Assembly (NCBI RefSeq): GCF_035046485.1
Contig: NC_085138.1
Location: forward strand, 43,063,464 to 43,127,463
Reading direction: 5' to 3'
DNA: 64,000 bases
Source of the DNA: Aedes albopictus
Lineage: Eukaryota > Arthropoda > Insecta > Diptera > Culicidae
Shown here: positions 11,734 through 22,979 of the stretch, piece after piece
Numbering within the stretch: position 1 is the stretch's first letter
Layout: every line of letters starts with the position of its first letter
Position numbers and translations under genes: made by a program
Notes under the pieces: model-generated
Seen by the model: the letters and a program-made list of their open reading frames with translations, nothing else
The model's database searches: none
What the model was told of the DNA's origin: nothing

Positions 11734-11792
11734 GGCCAGACCCCCCCCCCCCTCTGCCCAAAAAGTCTACGTGGTTTATGAACGGCCCCTAA

Positions 11793-12379
11793 GCTTAAGC
11801 TTAATTTTTAGACACATATTGTGTGTCAGAAAGTTTAATTTCAATTGCTTACCCTATTCCCCATTGTTGTTATGTTAAGGTGGTTCGTCTGGTTAAACTG
11901 ATTCAAAATTACTGCTTTTTGATTGCTTTACGAAAAATATCATTGATTTCCATAATTTTGCAAATGTGTAACTAGTGCTTCCTTGTGGCGAAATTTCGAA
12001 ACAAGTGGACCACTAACTGCAAGTCCTTGATCTACCAAACAACATTGTCGAAGACACCAACTTTGTAAGTGACCAGAGTTCTGAGATATATGAAATTTAA
12101 AATTTGCTTGTCCTCTAGCGCAGCCTAGTGGTATATACAAAAGCATGATAAGTTTTAAAAAATGCTTAAAACATTTTAAGCAAGTTGTATCCTTTTATAA
12201 AGTCCACTAAAACTATTCAAATTTTAATTACTATTGTTCCCCAACGAGTTTTATTTAATTGGTACAAATTTGGGCTTGATTGATTAACTCTACACGAAAT
12301 TAGAGCCCTTCTAGTAGAATACCCACTAATTGACTTCCGTTTTTCAAATTACTGTATGACCAGGGTTCGTAATTTTCGT
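11793..12379. other. Unassigned DNA
   Basis: AT-rich, no supported gene, no bounded repeat. Confidence 0.35.
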
Positions 12380-12489
12380 TTCAGCGATACGAAATATGCT
12401 ATTCTCACGGCGGCGGGAGAGCTTATTTTCACTATTTTGCTTGAGGAACACTTTTTCCCTTCAGCACTTTTTTCGAGAGCAGCGATTCA

Positions 12490-12605
12490 CGATAACTGAA
12501 AATTGTGCCCGCGACGGGATTCGAACCTGGAACATTACTAAAAACAACCACGACACGCGCACCCTATCCACACCACCACGCCAACCACACAGAGGGAGTA
12601 GAAAA
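12490..12605 (-). mobile_element. tRNA-like SINE head
   Basis: On the minus strand the segment reads GGCGTGGTGGTGTGGATAGG (A-box region) and, ~50 bases on, AGGTTCGAATCCCGTCGCGG (B-box and T arm). The spacing between the boxes is tRNA-like. The limits of the full SINE are unclear; the tail would lie toward 12380. Confidence 0.5.
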
Positions 12606-12724
12606 TTTACTGCATAAAACCAATCGTCGTCGGCGTCATAGGAGGCAAAGAAAAACAACATGATCGGCCGACGAAGGGTAAACGGAATTTTCGCCACTTT
12701 GGGAGTGAGTGAATAGTAGTGAGG

Positions 12725-12848
12725 ATTTTTACAGCACGAGTCGTATATTTATTAAACGTGGCTTGCCGAGTTGGATACTTACGATGAGTGCTGTAAAAAT
12801 CGAGTTCCGCAACGAGTTGCGTACAACGTTTTTTGCAATTTCATAAAT
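12725..12848. repeat. Foldback repeat, copy 2 of 3
   Basis: The arms TTTTTACAGCACGAGTCGTA and GAGTGCTGTAAAAATCGAG face each other. The block ends with AACGAGTTGCGTACAACG, matching the ends of copies at 400-535 and 17035-17190 in opposite orientation. Confidence 0.65.
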
Positions 12849-14913
12849 TACCACTGTAACGATGTCATTATTTGTATGTTGTTCATTAAAGTATTTTTGT
12901 TCAGATTATCATTATATTAAAATAGCAAATCATTTACAATTATTAGAAAGCCTTAAAACTTTGAACCAGCCTAAGCCGAATTCACCGCCAAAATGTTCAT
13001 TTGTTCATCCGCCACTTTTCGTTTGCGCTAAAAATTAAATGAGTCCCCACTGCAGAACGCGCGCAATTTTACGACACAGCGTGATCAGAGATGCTGGGTT
13101 TCTCGCTTTACTACAGCGTACATCGACCCGTCGAGAATCCTTTGAGAAGATATTGACCTTTCCCCGATTCTTTTCCTCCCATGATTTGAGCAGTCGGTAA
13201 GGTGGTTGATTAAGACTGTTCGTGGATGCGAAAATGCGCGAATATGACTGTTGGGAGCGGGAGAGCAACCTTCGGGATCGCGAATATCACTTTGTGATTT
13301 CCGGTGACGAAACCAATTATATGACGGTTGATCTGAGGATTACCAAATGTTACAAGATCACTTCGAACTGATCTGTGGAAGAGGCAGGAGTGGCCCAAGT
13401 GTTCTCGCGCCGTGGTGTTGAATTTCAGGTATAAGTGACTGTGAGAATTGTTCGACCAGTGGATCTTTAGTTTAAACCCTTTCCCTTAGTTAGTTTTCCC
13501 AAATAGATTTGTGTGTGCAACAGTCTTAAGGCGGTGTGTTATCGTGTGTGGTTTCGAAGAAATCAAGGTAAATTTCTTTGGATGTGGTTTTTGTAATGTT
13601 GAACTGTGACACGTGTTGTGCAATTTTTGTTCAATGTAGATTCGTGGCAAAAGCCGTTTTAGACGCCCGACACACCACCATCGAACCGTCAGTGGCCATT
13701 CTTGACCCCACCATCAGGCTCCGAAGTTTCCCCGGAGCACTCCGGAAGAGGGCCGTGTCCGTCACCAAACGCGCCCTAGGCAGGGCATATCGGCAACCAA
13801 TCAGCAAGCGATCACGTTTTTCGTTCCGTTGGTGACGACCAACGGAAACACCGACGCACGTGCAGCGTCTTTTCGCTACCAAGCAGCCATGAATCGATGA
13901 GATGACTATTGGTTCACCCCCATGACGAGCGGCAGCAGCAGCGGTTAGAGCGAGCAACCACCCTCCCGCCAGCGGACCGCAGCAGAGTTCACCGCTACCC
14001 CTTCCCGTTCATCCATCGAGCGGGCGCCGTCATCGGTCATCCATCAAAAAGGTCGTGGAGTACTCACTGAATGAATGTTTGTTCTGTCCATGCGCATGTG
14101 ACTTTTCGCGCCGCAACATAGTTTGCAAGGCGTACACGGCATTTTCTATGCTCGCCGCGAAGTGATTTTTCGAGCACAAAACCCCATTGCGTTGGCGAGG
14201 CAAACGAGAGATTGCACATAAAAACCACACCACAGCCAAGCACACACGATAGGTAGTTAGCAGAGAAGAGAAGGCCATCTCCCGAGTCAGAAATTGATAA
14301 ATATTTGATGCCGTTGGTCGCGACACCTAGCGGTTGAAGCCACACTTTTTACACGGAAAATTTCAACCGTGTTGACACGAAAAAGCAAAGTATTTCGGAG
14401 GCAGGTACATCAACTCAAAAACTGATTCGCAAAAAAATGTGTTTAACTAGAATGTATTTCGGGGACACAGTCAAAGTTGCTTATCTCTTAAAACCGTAAA
14501 TAGGGTACGCGATACAATAGTGATGGGAATATGTATGAGACCGTTATGATAATCAAGAAAAATGATTAAAACACCATTATTATGCTTTATAACAGCCTGC
14601 AATTGCAAAAAACATCTTTGGTACGTGCACCATATTATTGCAATAGTGGTCGAAACAACAATTGATATGCTCTCAAGGAAACAAAATTTCGAAGAATAAG
14701 ATAATTAATCATCGATATGACGTCATCTGTTCATTAATTTTGATTATACCTGAAATAATCAATATACTTTGAGCCATGCAGTTGTTTTGACGTTTATACA
14801 CGATGGAAACGAAATGGGTAGAAACAAAATAAATCGAGTCGATTTTTCACGCCTAAAATTTATCACTTTTCGTGTGTTCGGTTTGTTCTGAGATGCCCTT
14901 CTCTTCTCTGTAG
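12849..14913. other. Unassigned DNA; possible untranslated first exon near 13400-13566
   Basis: 13200-14340 is less AT-rich than its surroundings and reads like a 5' untranslated region (repeated gtgtg/cgtgtg words). A splice-donor-like TCAAG/GTAAAT sits at 13563-13573. Small open frames (for example 13578-13835) show no domain. There is no downstream exon I can connect, so this is only a hint of a promoter region. Confidence 0.2.
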
Positions 14914-14921
14914 TTAGGGAC

Positions 14922-15531
14922 TATAGATAGTTAGAGTAAACATAGATCCGTGATGATGAATCCGTTGTATCCAAACGAACTGTCAAAATCTGTATCCAAA
15001 CGAGCATGACGTCATGATTCCAACAACACCAATGGGCCTTTTCATTTGACGTCTTAAATCAGCTGATTTTTCGGGCGTTTGACAGTTCTTCTATGAAGAT
15101 GACACTTTCTTGTTAGCATCTGTTGTTCAAGCTTTGTAAACAAATGCATGCACGGAACTGTCACATGAAAAGGCCTATGGGGCGCATGACGTCATATTCA
15201 ACCGTCGCACTCTTGAAAAATACTATTCACACGCTTGAAACATTTCACTCAGCGATGTCCGCGGATCTATGTTTACTCTACTATCTACACAGCTAATCGC
15301 GTTCGGTAATTTTTACCGAAATCTCAACCGCTGAGCGTTCGGTAATGGATTTTTAACGAAATTCTGTAAAAAAATTACAAATTTCGGTAAAATGTTACGT
15401 TTATCTGTCAAACTCTAACGAGCTTCGGTAAAAGTTGCTACCTTTACCGATTTTTTCCTGTAAAACAAACTTAACGGTTGAGATTTCGGTAAAACATTAC
15501 CGAAGTCGGTGATTTTTTCTAACTGTGTATA
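14922..15531. mobile_element. hAT-like MITE with 8-bp target duplication, carrying a nested MITE
   Basis: The ends are TATAGATAGTTAGAGTAAAC (left) and the complement TATAGATAGTAGAGTAAAC (right). TTAGGGAC flanks both sides at 14914-14921 and 15532-15539. Eight-base duplications are typical of hAT and P elements. The interior contains GAGCATGACGTCATGATTCC, shared with the element at 59347-59570. A second MITE (15288-15527) sits 4 bp from the right end, so the reading of the right terminus depends on removing it. Confidence 0.85.
15288..15527. mobile_element. TA-flanked foldback MITE nested in the hAT-like element
   Basis: The ends CACAGCTAATCGCG and (complement) CACAGTTAGAAAAAATC are followed on both arms by TTACCGAAATCTCAACCG. 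TA lies on both sides (15286-15287, 15528-15529). 240 bp, no ORF, arms rich in TTCGGTAA words. Confidence 0.85.
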
Positions 15532-15547
15532 TTAGGGACCGATAGTA

Positions 15548-15914
15548 CACGGAGAGACGAAACTACCCAAAAGTGAGTTCTTTCCACCCAACTTCGGCGT
15601 TGCGTGCGTCAAGCCAATTTTGAGTTGATGGAATCGATGTTTTTGTTGGGTTGTTCCCGCTTGCTTCCATGTGAAAAAAATACCTAATTTTAAGTTTTTT
15701 CCACTCAACTGAAATTTTGACTAGGTTGTATTCACTCAAATTTGAGTACTGTGCTAGAAACTCAATTTTGGCTTGACGCACGGAACTGCAAAAGTTGGGC
15801 TGTTTCTCTCTTCACTCTCTGACAACAACAGAAAGAGCGCATGAAAAGGGAGATAAAAAGAACTCAAAATTGAGTTTAAAAGTACCTAATTTTGAGTTTT
15901 TCAGTTTCTCCGTG
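15548..15914. mobile_element. TA-flanked foldback MITE, 367 bp
   Basis: The ends CACGGAGAGACGAAACT and (complement) CACGGAGAAACTGAAAAACT are inverted, flanked by TA at 15546-15547 and 15915-15916. Long arms carry ACTCAAAATTGAG and CCTAATTTTGAGTT motifs. A second module at about 15585-15610 and 15765-15785 (GCGTCAAGCC / GGCTTGACGC) is also inverted. Confidence 0.85.
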
Positions 15915-15916
15915 TA

Positions 15917-16692
15917 TGGGAAAGGTAGAAAGAGCGTAGAGAGAGGAAAGAGCGTAGATGAAATGAACCTTATTGTATGGAAGTTTGGGTAGAATAAATA
16001 CGCTGATGCAAGATACTTGTTTATGGCATGTCACTGGGAAAGGTTTCAATAAACACTGTGGGTAATGAGAATTGGAACCAGTGTATTTAATTAGGTCCCG
16101 ATGAAGTGAAGTTGGTCGAAGGTTTTTCATGTCGCACGTGTTTCGTCTGTAGGTTTTTCTTGTTCTTTGTTTTACTGGGGAGGTTGGCTCCGAAACCAAC
16201 CGGGCAACTTTTTATTCGGACACATTTTGGTCCGAAGGGAGATTGTAGACTTGGCCAGTGATGAGAAACCCCGTCATTCCTTTTTCGTCATCGACCGGGG
16301 TTGCAATCACGTTTTTGGCAGTCATATTAGTAAGTCGTTATCAGTAGCGGAATTTTTGCGTTCAGTTTTAGTCAGCCACCTTACTTCCCTTCCAAATTTG
16401 GAAAACTGAGCCTTAATCCCCTGAAGGTCTCAACGGTCGGGCAACCCTACACTTGGTGGATGGTCTCCCTCGGGAGTGGCGCTTAAGCCATCCTACTTTA
16501 TAAAAGGGAAGTTAGCGAGGCTGACGGTTACACCACTTGAGGATAGTTTTTAACAAAACTTTTTCATCAAACTGCACACTGATGTTCATAGCCATGTTTA
16601 AGAAAGTCTGATCATAGCAGGTTAAGCTGTGCAGTTGTCACAAATTTTCAAGCCTGCGTCCAGAAAGCATCAAGAAGTTGAGCAAAACTGAA
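15917..16692. other. Unassigned DNA
   Basis: 16120-16560 has a mixed, non-AT-rich composition with conserved-looking text but no readable domain. It may be a decayed repeat body. No gene is claimed. Confidence 0.3.
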
Positions 16693-16758
16693 AACAGTGC
16701 TGTAATGGTTCATTACGCAACGCAAATCAGTGCGGTAATGAACCATTACAGCACTGTT
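16693..16758. repeat. Perfect 24-bp hairpin
   Basis: AACAGTGCTGTAATGGTTCA plus TTAC at 16693-16716 is the exact reverse complement of 16735-16758, separated by an 18-base loop. The stem would be 24 perfect pairs. No flanking duplication was identified. Confidence 0.9.
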
Positions 16759-16918
16759 AATTTGGTGTGGGAAAGTAGGCCTTTTCCTGTCAGATTTGCG
16801 TGAGGTAAAACAGCCTATTACGATGAGAAATTGCAAAAAATATATTTATGCAATTCAGTATCATAATTTCTATTTTATGTTATTCATTTTGGTATCATAA
16901 TGGCCCATTTTTCCGGCC

Positions 16919-17034
16919 TAATTCATTATGCAACTAAAATGAGTTGCATAATGAAAAATAGTTGCAAAATGTTCATAATGCAACTCATTTGGGTTGCATT
17001 ATGAACATTATGCAACTCAAATGAGTTGTATAAT
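16919..17034. repeat. Cluster of inverted/tandem TTGCATAATG modules
   Basis: CATTATGCAACT and AGTTGCATAATG and their complements occur at least six times in ~115 bases, in both orientations, giving several alternative stems. It abuts the third copy of the AACTCG foldback repeat. Confidence 0.75.
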
Positions 17035-17190
17035 GAAAAAATCATTGCATAAAATTTTGTATGGAACTCGTTGCAAAACTCGATTATTTCAGCACTCTTC
17101 GTATTATCCAACTCGGCAAGCCTCGTTGGATAAATGTACGACTCGTGCTGAAAAAATCAACTTTTTGCAACTCGTCACATAAATAACTAT
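17035..17190. repeat. Foldback repeat, copy 3 of 3
   Basis: Carries GAACTCGTTGCAAAACTCGA, a centre with TCCAACTCGGCAAGCCTCGT, and GTACGACTCGTGCTG then TTTGCAACTCGTCAC. It is the same layout as 400-535, with an additional GGCAAGC centre also present in the copy at 12725. Confidence 0.65.
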
Positions 17191-18278
17191 TTCACTCTCC
17201 TCTTTGTGCGAAATATTTCTCAAGCCAGATTTTCGCTGAAAATTGGCGTGAGGGAGAATTCTATTTTCGTGAGAATGAGCGAAAATTCCGAACGCTGTGT
17301 ATGACTAACCGAACCAAATTAAATTAAATTTTGAAAGTTTATGACTAATGTATTGGTCTTCATGTACCGTTGGACTCGACTAAAATATGACCAAAGGGAA
17401 AAAGGTTGCAATTTATTGAAAACTTTTCGAAAAGTTCAAATCATTCAAATGTTTTATTTTTGCAAATTTGCTCTAACTTTGTAAAACATTTTGATGTTGT
17501 ATAGAGAATAATTAATCAGCAGATTTTTTGGATAAGCCACACTAGATTGACCGCACTCATTTCACAATAGTAAAAAAACAAGAAATGACAGAACTTGGCA
17601 AGAACATTTTTGACTTCGTAAATACGACTCTAGACCCATTGGGCACTGAAAAGTCCGCATCCGGCAGTGTGCTGTTTGCAAGTGGAAAATTCCATGTAGA
17701 CATGTGGTAATCACGTTCAAATGGTATGCGTGCCTTTTTTGTAGAAGTAGTTGTGAAACTGCGAGGAAAACATTTGCACTCCTACCCCGGATGCTAGTTT
17801 TATCATTATTTACCCGTTTTACCCAATTTGATTGTGTAATATTTGCATATGCAATCTGAATAGCTTTTGAATTAGCGTGCATTTTTGTGTGAGGAAAAAC
17901 TCGCGTTAGTGTTCGTGTGTTGAAATGTCACTTATCTCTATAGGACGCGAAGCTCAGCAGCGAAGCGAAAGTTATTTTTAGACGCAACCCGGTTCAACTT
18001 CTCGGGTTTGAATAGAGGTGTTTGTGTGTAGTGGTATGGAACCTTTGGAACCGTGTAGCGCATCTTAATACAACGAATAGATTATGATTTATCACATTTT
18101 ATGTACGTTTTTAATACATAAATTGGTAGAAAAGGCATATCTCAATTTTTGGTAGCTTTTCTTGTTTTGCGTGTACAAACCTACCAAGTTTCACGGTAAT
18201 CGAAGTTGCACTATATCACAGAGAACAGACATCCAGAACAAATTTCATTCAGTAATTTGTGTAAGTGATGTGACTTAG
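17191..18278. other. Unassigned DNA
   Basis: No gene or bounded repeat is supported. A small inverted motif (TCTCAAGCCAGATTTTCGC / TTCGTGAGAATGAGCG) lies near 17220-17285. Confidence 0.35.
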
Positions 18279-19483
18279 GACTGTATCGGAAATTAACTAT
18301 AAACATTCACAATTGCCTAAAAAATAATCTTTTCGAAATAAACATAACTTTATTTTTGGAGATAGATTTTTATACTTTTAAAAAAAGAATGGCAGTTCTG
18401 ATTTTCAAAAAATAATCATTTAACTTGGACTTTTATCTCAAAGATTGCACATATGTTCTTAAAATTTTGGACATCTCCTTTGGATCCTCCTGGTGTAGAC
18501 CTCCCATTTTGTACCACCCACCCACTACTTTCGAGGGTGCTGGCAGTAAATGAGATTTGTGCAAATTCATAACGCGACAACCAACCGTGAGATGTACACG
18601 GGATTAGACAAAATTGATTAATTTCGAGCCCTGAAGGAGATCCCAACATCTGGATCGAAACGTTGGCGATGAGATAAGAAAATCAACACTTTTCCTTAAC
18701 TGAAAGCCAAAATCCCCGAGAAATTAAAAAAAAAAACTTAAAAATTTGAAATTGCGAAAACTGTGGGAAAATATTCTATTTTTTCTTTTATTTTTGCGCA
18801 AATATATTCTTTTCCAGAATGCTCTTGATATACGAAAATTATTTTTATCAAGAAAAAATCCCTCCGCAGTTTAAGGCAATTCTTAAAATTGAAAAAAGGC
18901 CATTTTTTGAAGATTTCTTTTTTTGTGCGTCTTCAAAGAATAATTACGCAAATAAAAAATACATAAAGTTGAATATTTGCATTTTTTCAATTTGGTATGT
19001 ATTTAGATCTATTGAAAAGGTAGTTTTACCAAAGAATGGAATTTTATAACCTCTGAAGATATTTGAAACAGAGCGTCAAAGTTCGACCAAAAAGTAGGTG
19101 TTTTTGGGATAGTTCTGAATGTTGGAGGTTTTACTATCCAAAATAAGAATTTTAAAAGTCGGTATTGAGTGATATGTTATGTGTACATAACTGCTAGTAA
19201 TAATAATTATTTTCCAGATTTTTCCCCGTACAAATTTGTTTCGCTACAAATGATTGAAACGTTAAAAAATTTAAAAAAAAATGCAGTTTGTACAGATTGT
19301 TATTTTGTGTGGTATACTCATAGAACCATATTCTCAATAATACTAAACATTTTCCAAATTGCTTCAAGCTGTTCTAAGCTTAACTATATTGTGAAGATTT
19401 CATAGAAGAACCGGAATGAAAAGATCAACCGTGCTTCGAGATAGAGCATTTTGAACGTTTATAGTTAATTTCCGATACAGTCC
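18279..19483. mobile_element. 1.2-kb non-autonomous element, TTA target duplication
   Basis: The terminal inverted repeats are 27 bp and perfect: they begin GGACTGTATCGGAAATTAAC and continue TATAAAC. TTA flanks both sides (18276-18278 and 19484-19486), a 3-bp duplication of the Harbinger kind. The interior is AT-rich with only 60-80-codon chance frames, so a transposase would have to be supplied in trans. Confidence 0.85.
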
Positions 19484-19486
19484 TTA

Positions 19487-20491
19487 TATCGTTTTTCTAT
19501 GGAATGGCTGTATGATGACTATTCTCATTTGAAGAGTCATTCAACTATTGATATGTATTTCATTTGTTCAGCTTATAGAAGAAAGGATTTTTCTAAAGAA
19601 TTTATCACAGAATACACATAGAAGGGTGATATCATAAAGTCAAACTTCACGTGCTTTGTCATACAAAAGGGGACTTCCGCGGGTATGCGTAATCCAAATT
19701 AATTTGTTTTTGCTGCACGTAATCCGATTATGTGAGAAAATAATATTCTCCAGCGTTTCCACTCGCTCCTAGAGAGGGGAAATGGTGTGTTTGTTTTCGG
19801 TGCAAATTAAGTTTTAAACGTGATTATTTATAACGTTTCAGCAGTGTAAAGATTGCACTTCACCTTATCTATTTCCCATCTGACACTGAAAGAGGTAATT
19901 TGAATGTCTTAAATACAAACTCTATCGGAAAAGTTCCAATTTGACCGTGACAGTTTCGGGTGGTGACTAGTGATCACACCCGGAATAACCCCGACCTCCG
20001 AAAGATTCACTCATTTTCCTGGAAGGATTAATAAATTTATCTTCTTGCATAGCCCAGCAACCCCTCCGCCGAACAAAAGCACAGTCACGACCAATGACGA
20101 CGGTTAAGCGCTTGGCCGAATCCGAGAACAAAAATTTGATAATAAAATTAAACCGCACCCGAATCGAGGATGCTCGATTTATTTTTTATCCACAACACCA
20201 GCCAGATGCATCCATATTTCAATGTGTTTACTTTATTATTAATGACCACCGCCGGCCGGCAGTCCAGACGCCCGTCCGCGCAATAGTGGTGAATCAGGAT
20301 TAGAAAAATGCGTGATACACTTTCCGGAGAATAAAATCGCTTTGTCCCGAATGCCCGCCTTTAGTCAGAATGGAAGATCCGAAACCTTGTCCAAAACATG
20401 TTTATCATTTTCCCTCTCCTTGAGATTCATATTGCGCGGGGGAGATGACACACGGACAACCGACTGCATCCCTAATCTGGTTTGAATTGAG
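19487..20491. other. Unassigned DNA
   Basis: No gene or bounded repeat supported. Confidence 0.35.
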
Positions 20492-22242
20492 TAGGGTGAC
20501 CAAATTTGTATTTGAGTAGAGTAGAGTAGAGTAGAGTAGAGTAGAGTAGAGTAGAGTAGAGTAGAGTAGAGTAGAGTAGAGTAGAGTAGAGTAGAGTAGA
20601 GTAGAGTAGAGTAGAGTAGAGTAGAGTAGAGTAGAGTAGAGTAGAGTAGAGTAGAGTAGAGTAGAGTAGAGTAGAGTAGAGTAGAGTAGAGTAGAGTAGA
20701 GTAGAGTAGAGTAGAGTAGAGTAGAGTAGAGTAGAGTAGAGTAGAGTAGAGTAGAGTAGAGTAGAGTAGAGTAGAGTAGAGTAGAGTAGAGTAGAGTAGA
20801 GTAGAGTAGAGTAGAGTAGAGTAGAGTAGAGTAGAGTAGAGTAGAGTAGAGTAGAGTAGAGTAGAGTAGAGTAGAGTAGAGTAGAGTACAGTAGAGTAGA
20901 GTAGAGTACAGTAGAGTAGAGTAGAGTAGAGTAGAGTAGAGTAGAGTAGAGTAGAGTAGAGTAGAGTAGAGTAGAGTAGAGTAGAGTAGAGTAGAGTAGA
21001 GTAGAGTAGAGTAGAGTAGAGTAGAGTAGAGTAGAGTAGAGTAGAGTAGAGTAGAGTAGAGTAGAGTAGAGTAGAGTAGAGTAGAGTAGAGTAGAGTAGA
21101 GTAGAGTAGAGTAGAGTAGAGTAGAGTAGAGTAGAGTAGAGTAGAGTAGAGTAGAGTAGAGTAGAGTAGAGTAGAGTAGAGTAGAGTAGAGTAGAGTAGA
21201 GTAGAGTAGAGTAGAGTAGAGTAGAGTAGAGTAGAGTAGAGTAGAGTAGAGTAGAGTAGAGTAGAGTAGAGTAGAGTAGAGTAGAGTAGAGTAGAGTAGA
21301 GTAGAGTAGAGTAGAGTAGAGTAGAGTAGAGTAGAGTAGAGTAGAGTAGAGTAGAGTAGAGTAGAGTAGAGTAGAGTAGAGTAGAGTAGAGTAGAGTAGA
21401 GTAGAGTAGAGTAGAGTAGAGTAGAGTAGAGTAGAGTAGAGTAGAGTAGAGTAGAGTAGAGTAGAGTAGAGTAGAGTAGAGTAGAGTAGAGTAGAGTAGA
21501 GTAGAGTAGAGTAGAGTAGAGTAGAGTAGAGTAGAGTAGAGTAGAGTAGAGTAGAGTAGAGTAGAGTAGAGTAGAGTAGAGTAGAGTAGAGTAGAGTAGA
21601 GTAGAGTAGAGTAGAGTAGAGTAGAGTAGAGTAGAGTAGAGTAGAGTAGAGTAGAGTAGAGTAGAGTAGAGTAGAGTAGAGTAGAGTAGAGTAGAGTAGA
21701 GTAGAGTAGAGTAGAGTAGAGTAGAGTAGAGTAGAGTAGAGTAGAGTAGAGTAGAGTAGAGTAGAGTAGAGTAGAGTAGAGTAGAGTAGAGTAGAGTAGA
21801 GTAGAGTAGAGTAGAGTAGAGTAGAGTAGAGTAGAGTAGAGTAGAGTAGAGTAGAGTAGAGTAGAGTAGAGTAGAGTAGAGTAGAGTAGAGTAGAGTAGA
21901 GTAGAGTAGAGTAGAGTAGAGTAGAGTAGAGTAGAGTAGAGTAGAGTAGAGTAGAGTAGAGTAGAGTAGAGTAGAGTAGAGTAGAGTAGAGTAGAGTAGA
22001 GTAGAGTAGAGTAGAGTAGAGTAGAGTAGAGTAGAGTAGAGTAGAGTAGAGTAGAGTAGAGTAGAGTAGAGTAGAGTAGAGTAGAGTAGAGTAGAGTAGA
22101 GTAGAGTAGAGTAGAGTAGAGTAGAGTAGAGTAGAGTAGAGTAGAGTAGAGTATAGTATAGTAGAGTAGAGTAGAGTAGAGTAGAGTAGAGTAGAGTAGA
22201 GTAGAGCAGAGTAGTTCATAACTACTCCATATGGTCACCCTA
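20492..22242. mobile_element. TA-flanked inverted-repeat element hosting the pentanucleotide array
   Basis: The array is bracketed by TAGGGTGACCA (20492-20502) and TGGTCACCCTA (22232-22242), an exact 11-bp inverted pair including TA at each edge. Between the left terminus and the array lie only ~12 bases, and ~18 bases separate the array from the right terminus. The same TA-GGGTG edge occurs on the elements at 54616-55765 and 54641-55387, so the array appears to have grown inside a MITE of that type. Confidence 0.7.
20513..22216. repeat. (GTAGA)n satellite-like array, ~1.7 kb, ~340 units
   Basis: A 5-bp unit is repeated almost without error for ~1,700 bases. The visible departures are two GTACA units at 20885-20910, exactly 20 bp apart, a pair of GTATA units at 22151-22160, and a GAGCA unit at 22204-22208. 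All three minus-strand frames stay open, which creates spurious ~590-600-codon Leu-Tyr-Ser-Thr ORFs. Array length in an assembly is often collapsed, so the true length may be greater. Confidence 0.99.
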
Positions 22243-22979
22243 GCATCAACGTGCTTGCCTTATTGCACGCTACTCATCCGTTTGTCTCTGAGATGTCTAA
22301 TCGAACCCGTTCTAAAACGAGGTGCCCAACAAAAGGTAAGGACACGAAGGAGAAAAAATGCATCCCAAAACGAGGAAACCTCAATCGCAAATGCATAACT
22401 AATTTTCTAAATTGTAATATATGAGCTTTTAAACGTCTTACCCATATATGTGGTCTTCTTCTTACCATTCCAAAATTCTTGATTACCGACAGATTATGTC
22501 CGAAGAAGGCAGGCAACCTTATTGGAAAGGTCACTTCGCTTTGAACGTTATTCATCCGGCAGGGACTACCTGAGTTGTGGATTCCTTTTTTTCGTGCTCA
22601 ACTTTGGGCAATTTTTTCGAAAAAAAAAGAAGTGACGTGAGTAATCGCTGAAAGGCTATGTTTATGGCCTGTCTTATGTTTTAATATGAGATGTAGTGGG
22701 TCTGGAAGCGTGTGTTTCAAACGATGCTGCTACTTCTGCTGGGATCTTGAAGGTTGAAACAAGACACTTTATGATTCATTTTGCTGAGGAAACTTAGTGT
22801 GGACGATATAGAATGGCGAACATCAGACAGTCAGGCGGCAGCCTGGGTAAAGCAAGTTTTGAGTCGTGATCATTTAAGTATATCAGCTTGCCATTGAAGA
22901 TTCAACTACATACTGACTTATCTAAAAATAAAAGACAAAGACAAATTATCCACCAGTAGCCCGACTCTTGCTGCTTTAC

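Larger units (their letters stand above)
8508..11789. mobile_element. Harbinger-type MITE split by a ~3.1-kb insertion
   Basis: The left end GGGGCTGTTCATAAACCACG (8508) and the right end, whose complement reads GGGGCCGTTCATAAACCACG (ending 11789), form 21-bp terminal inverted repeats with one mismatch. The flanks are TAA (8505-8507) and TAA (11790-11792), a 3-bp target duplication of the PIF/Harbinger type. Both ends carry the C-rich tract and 'gtagactt' words expected of one short MITE. The ~3.1 kb between the halves is bounded by CCCGAATAAAAA (about 8624) and the complement of CCCGGATAAAAA (about 11733), suggesting a later element landed inside. No transposase ORF is present. Confidence 0.65.

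Noticed and set aside
16120..16560. A host exon or small RNA gene
   Set aside because: Composition is distinctive but no domain, splice pair or fold could be defended.
20405..22238. Two ~590-600-codon minus-strand frames of Leu-Leu-Tyr-Ser-Thr repeats
   Set aside because: They are translations of the (GTAGA)n array, which lacks stops in all minus frames; not proteins.
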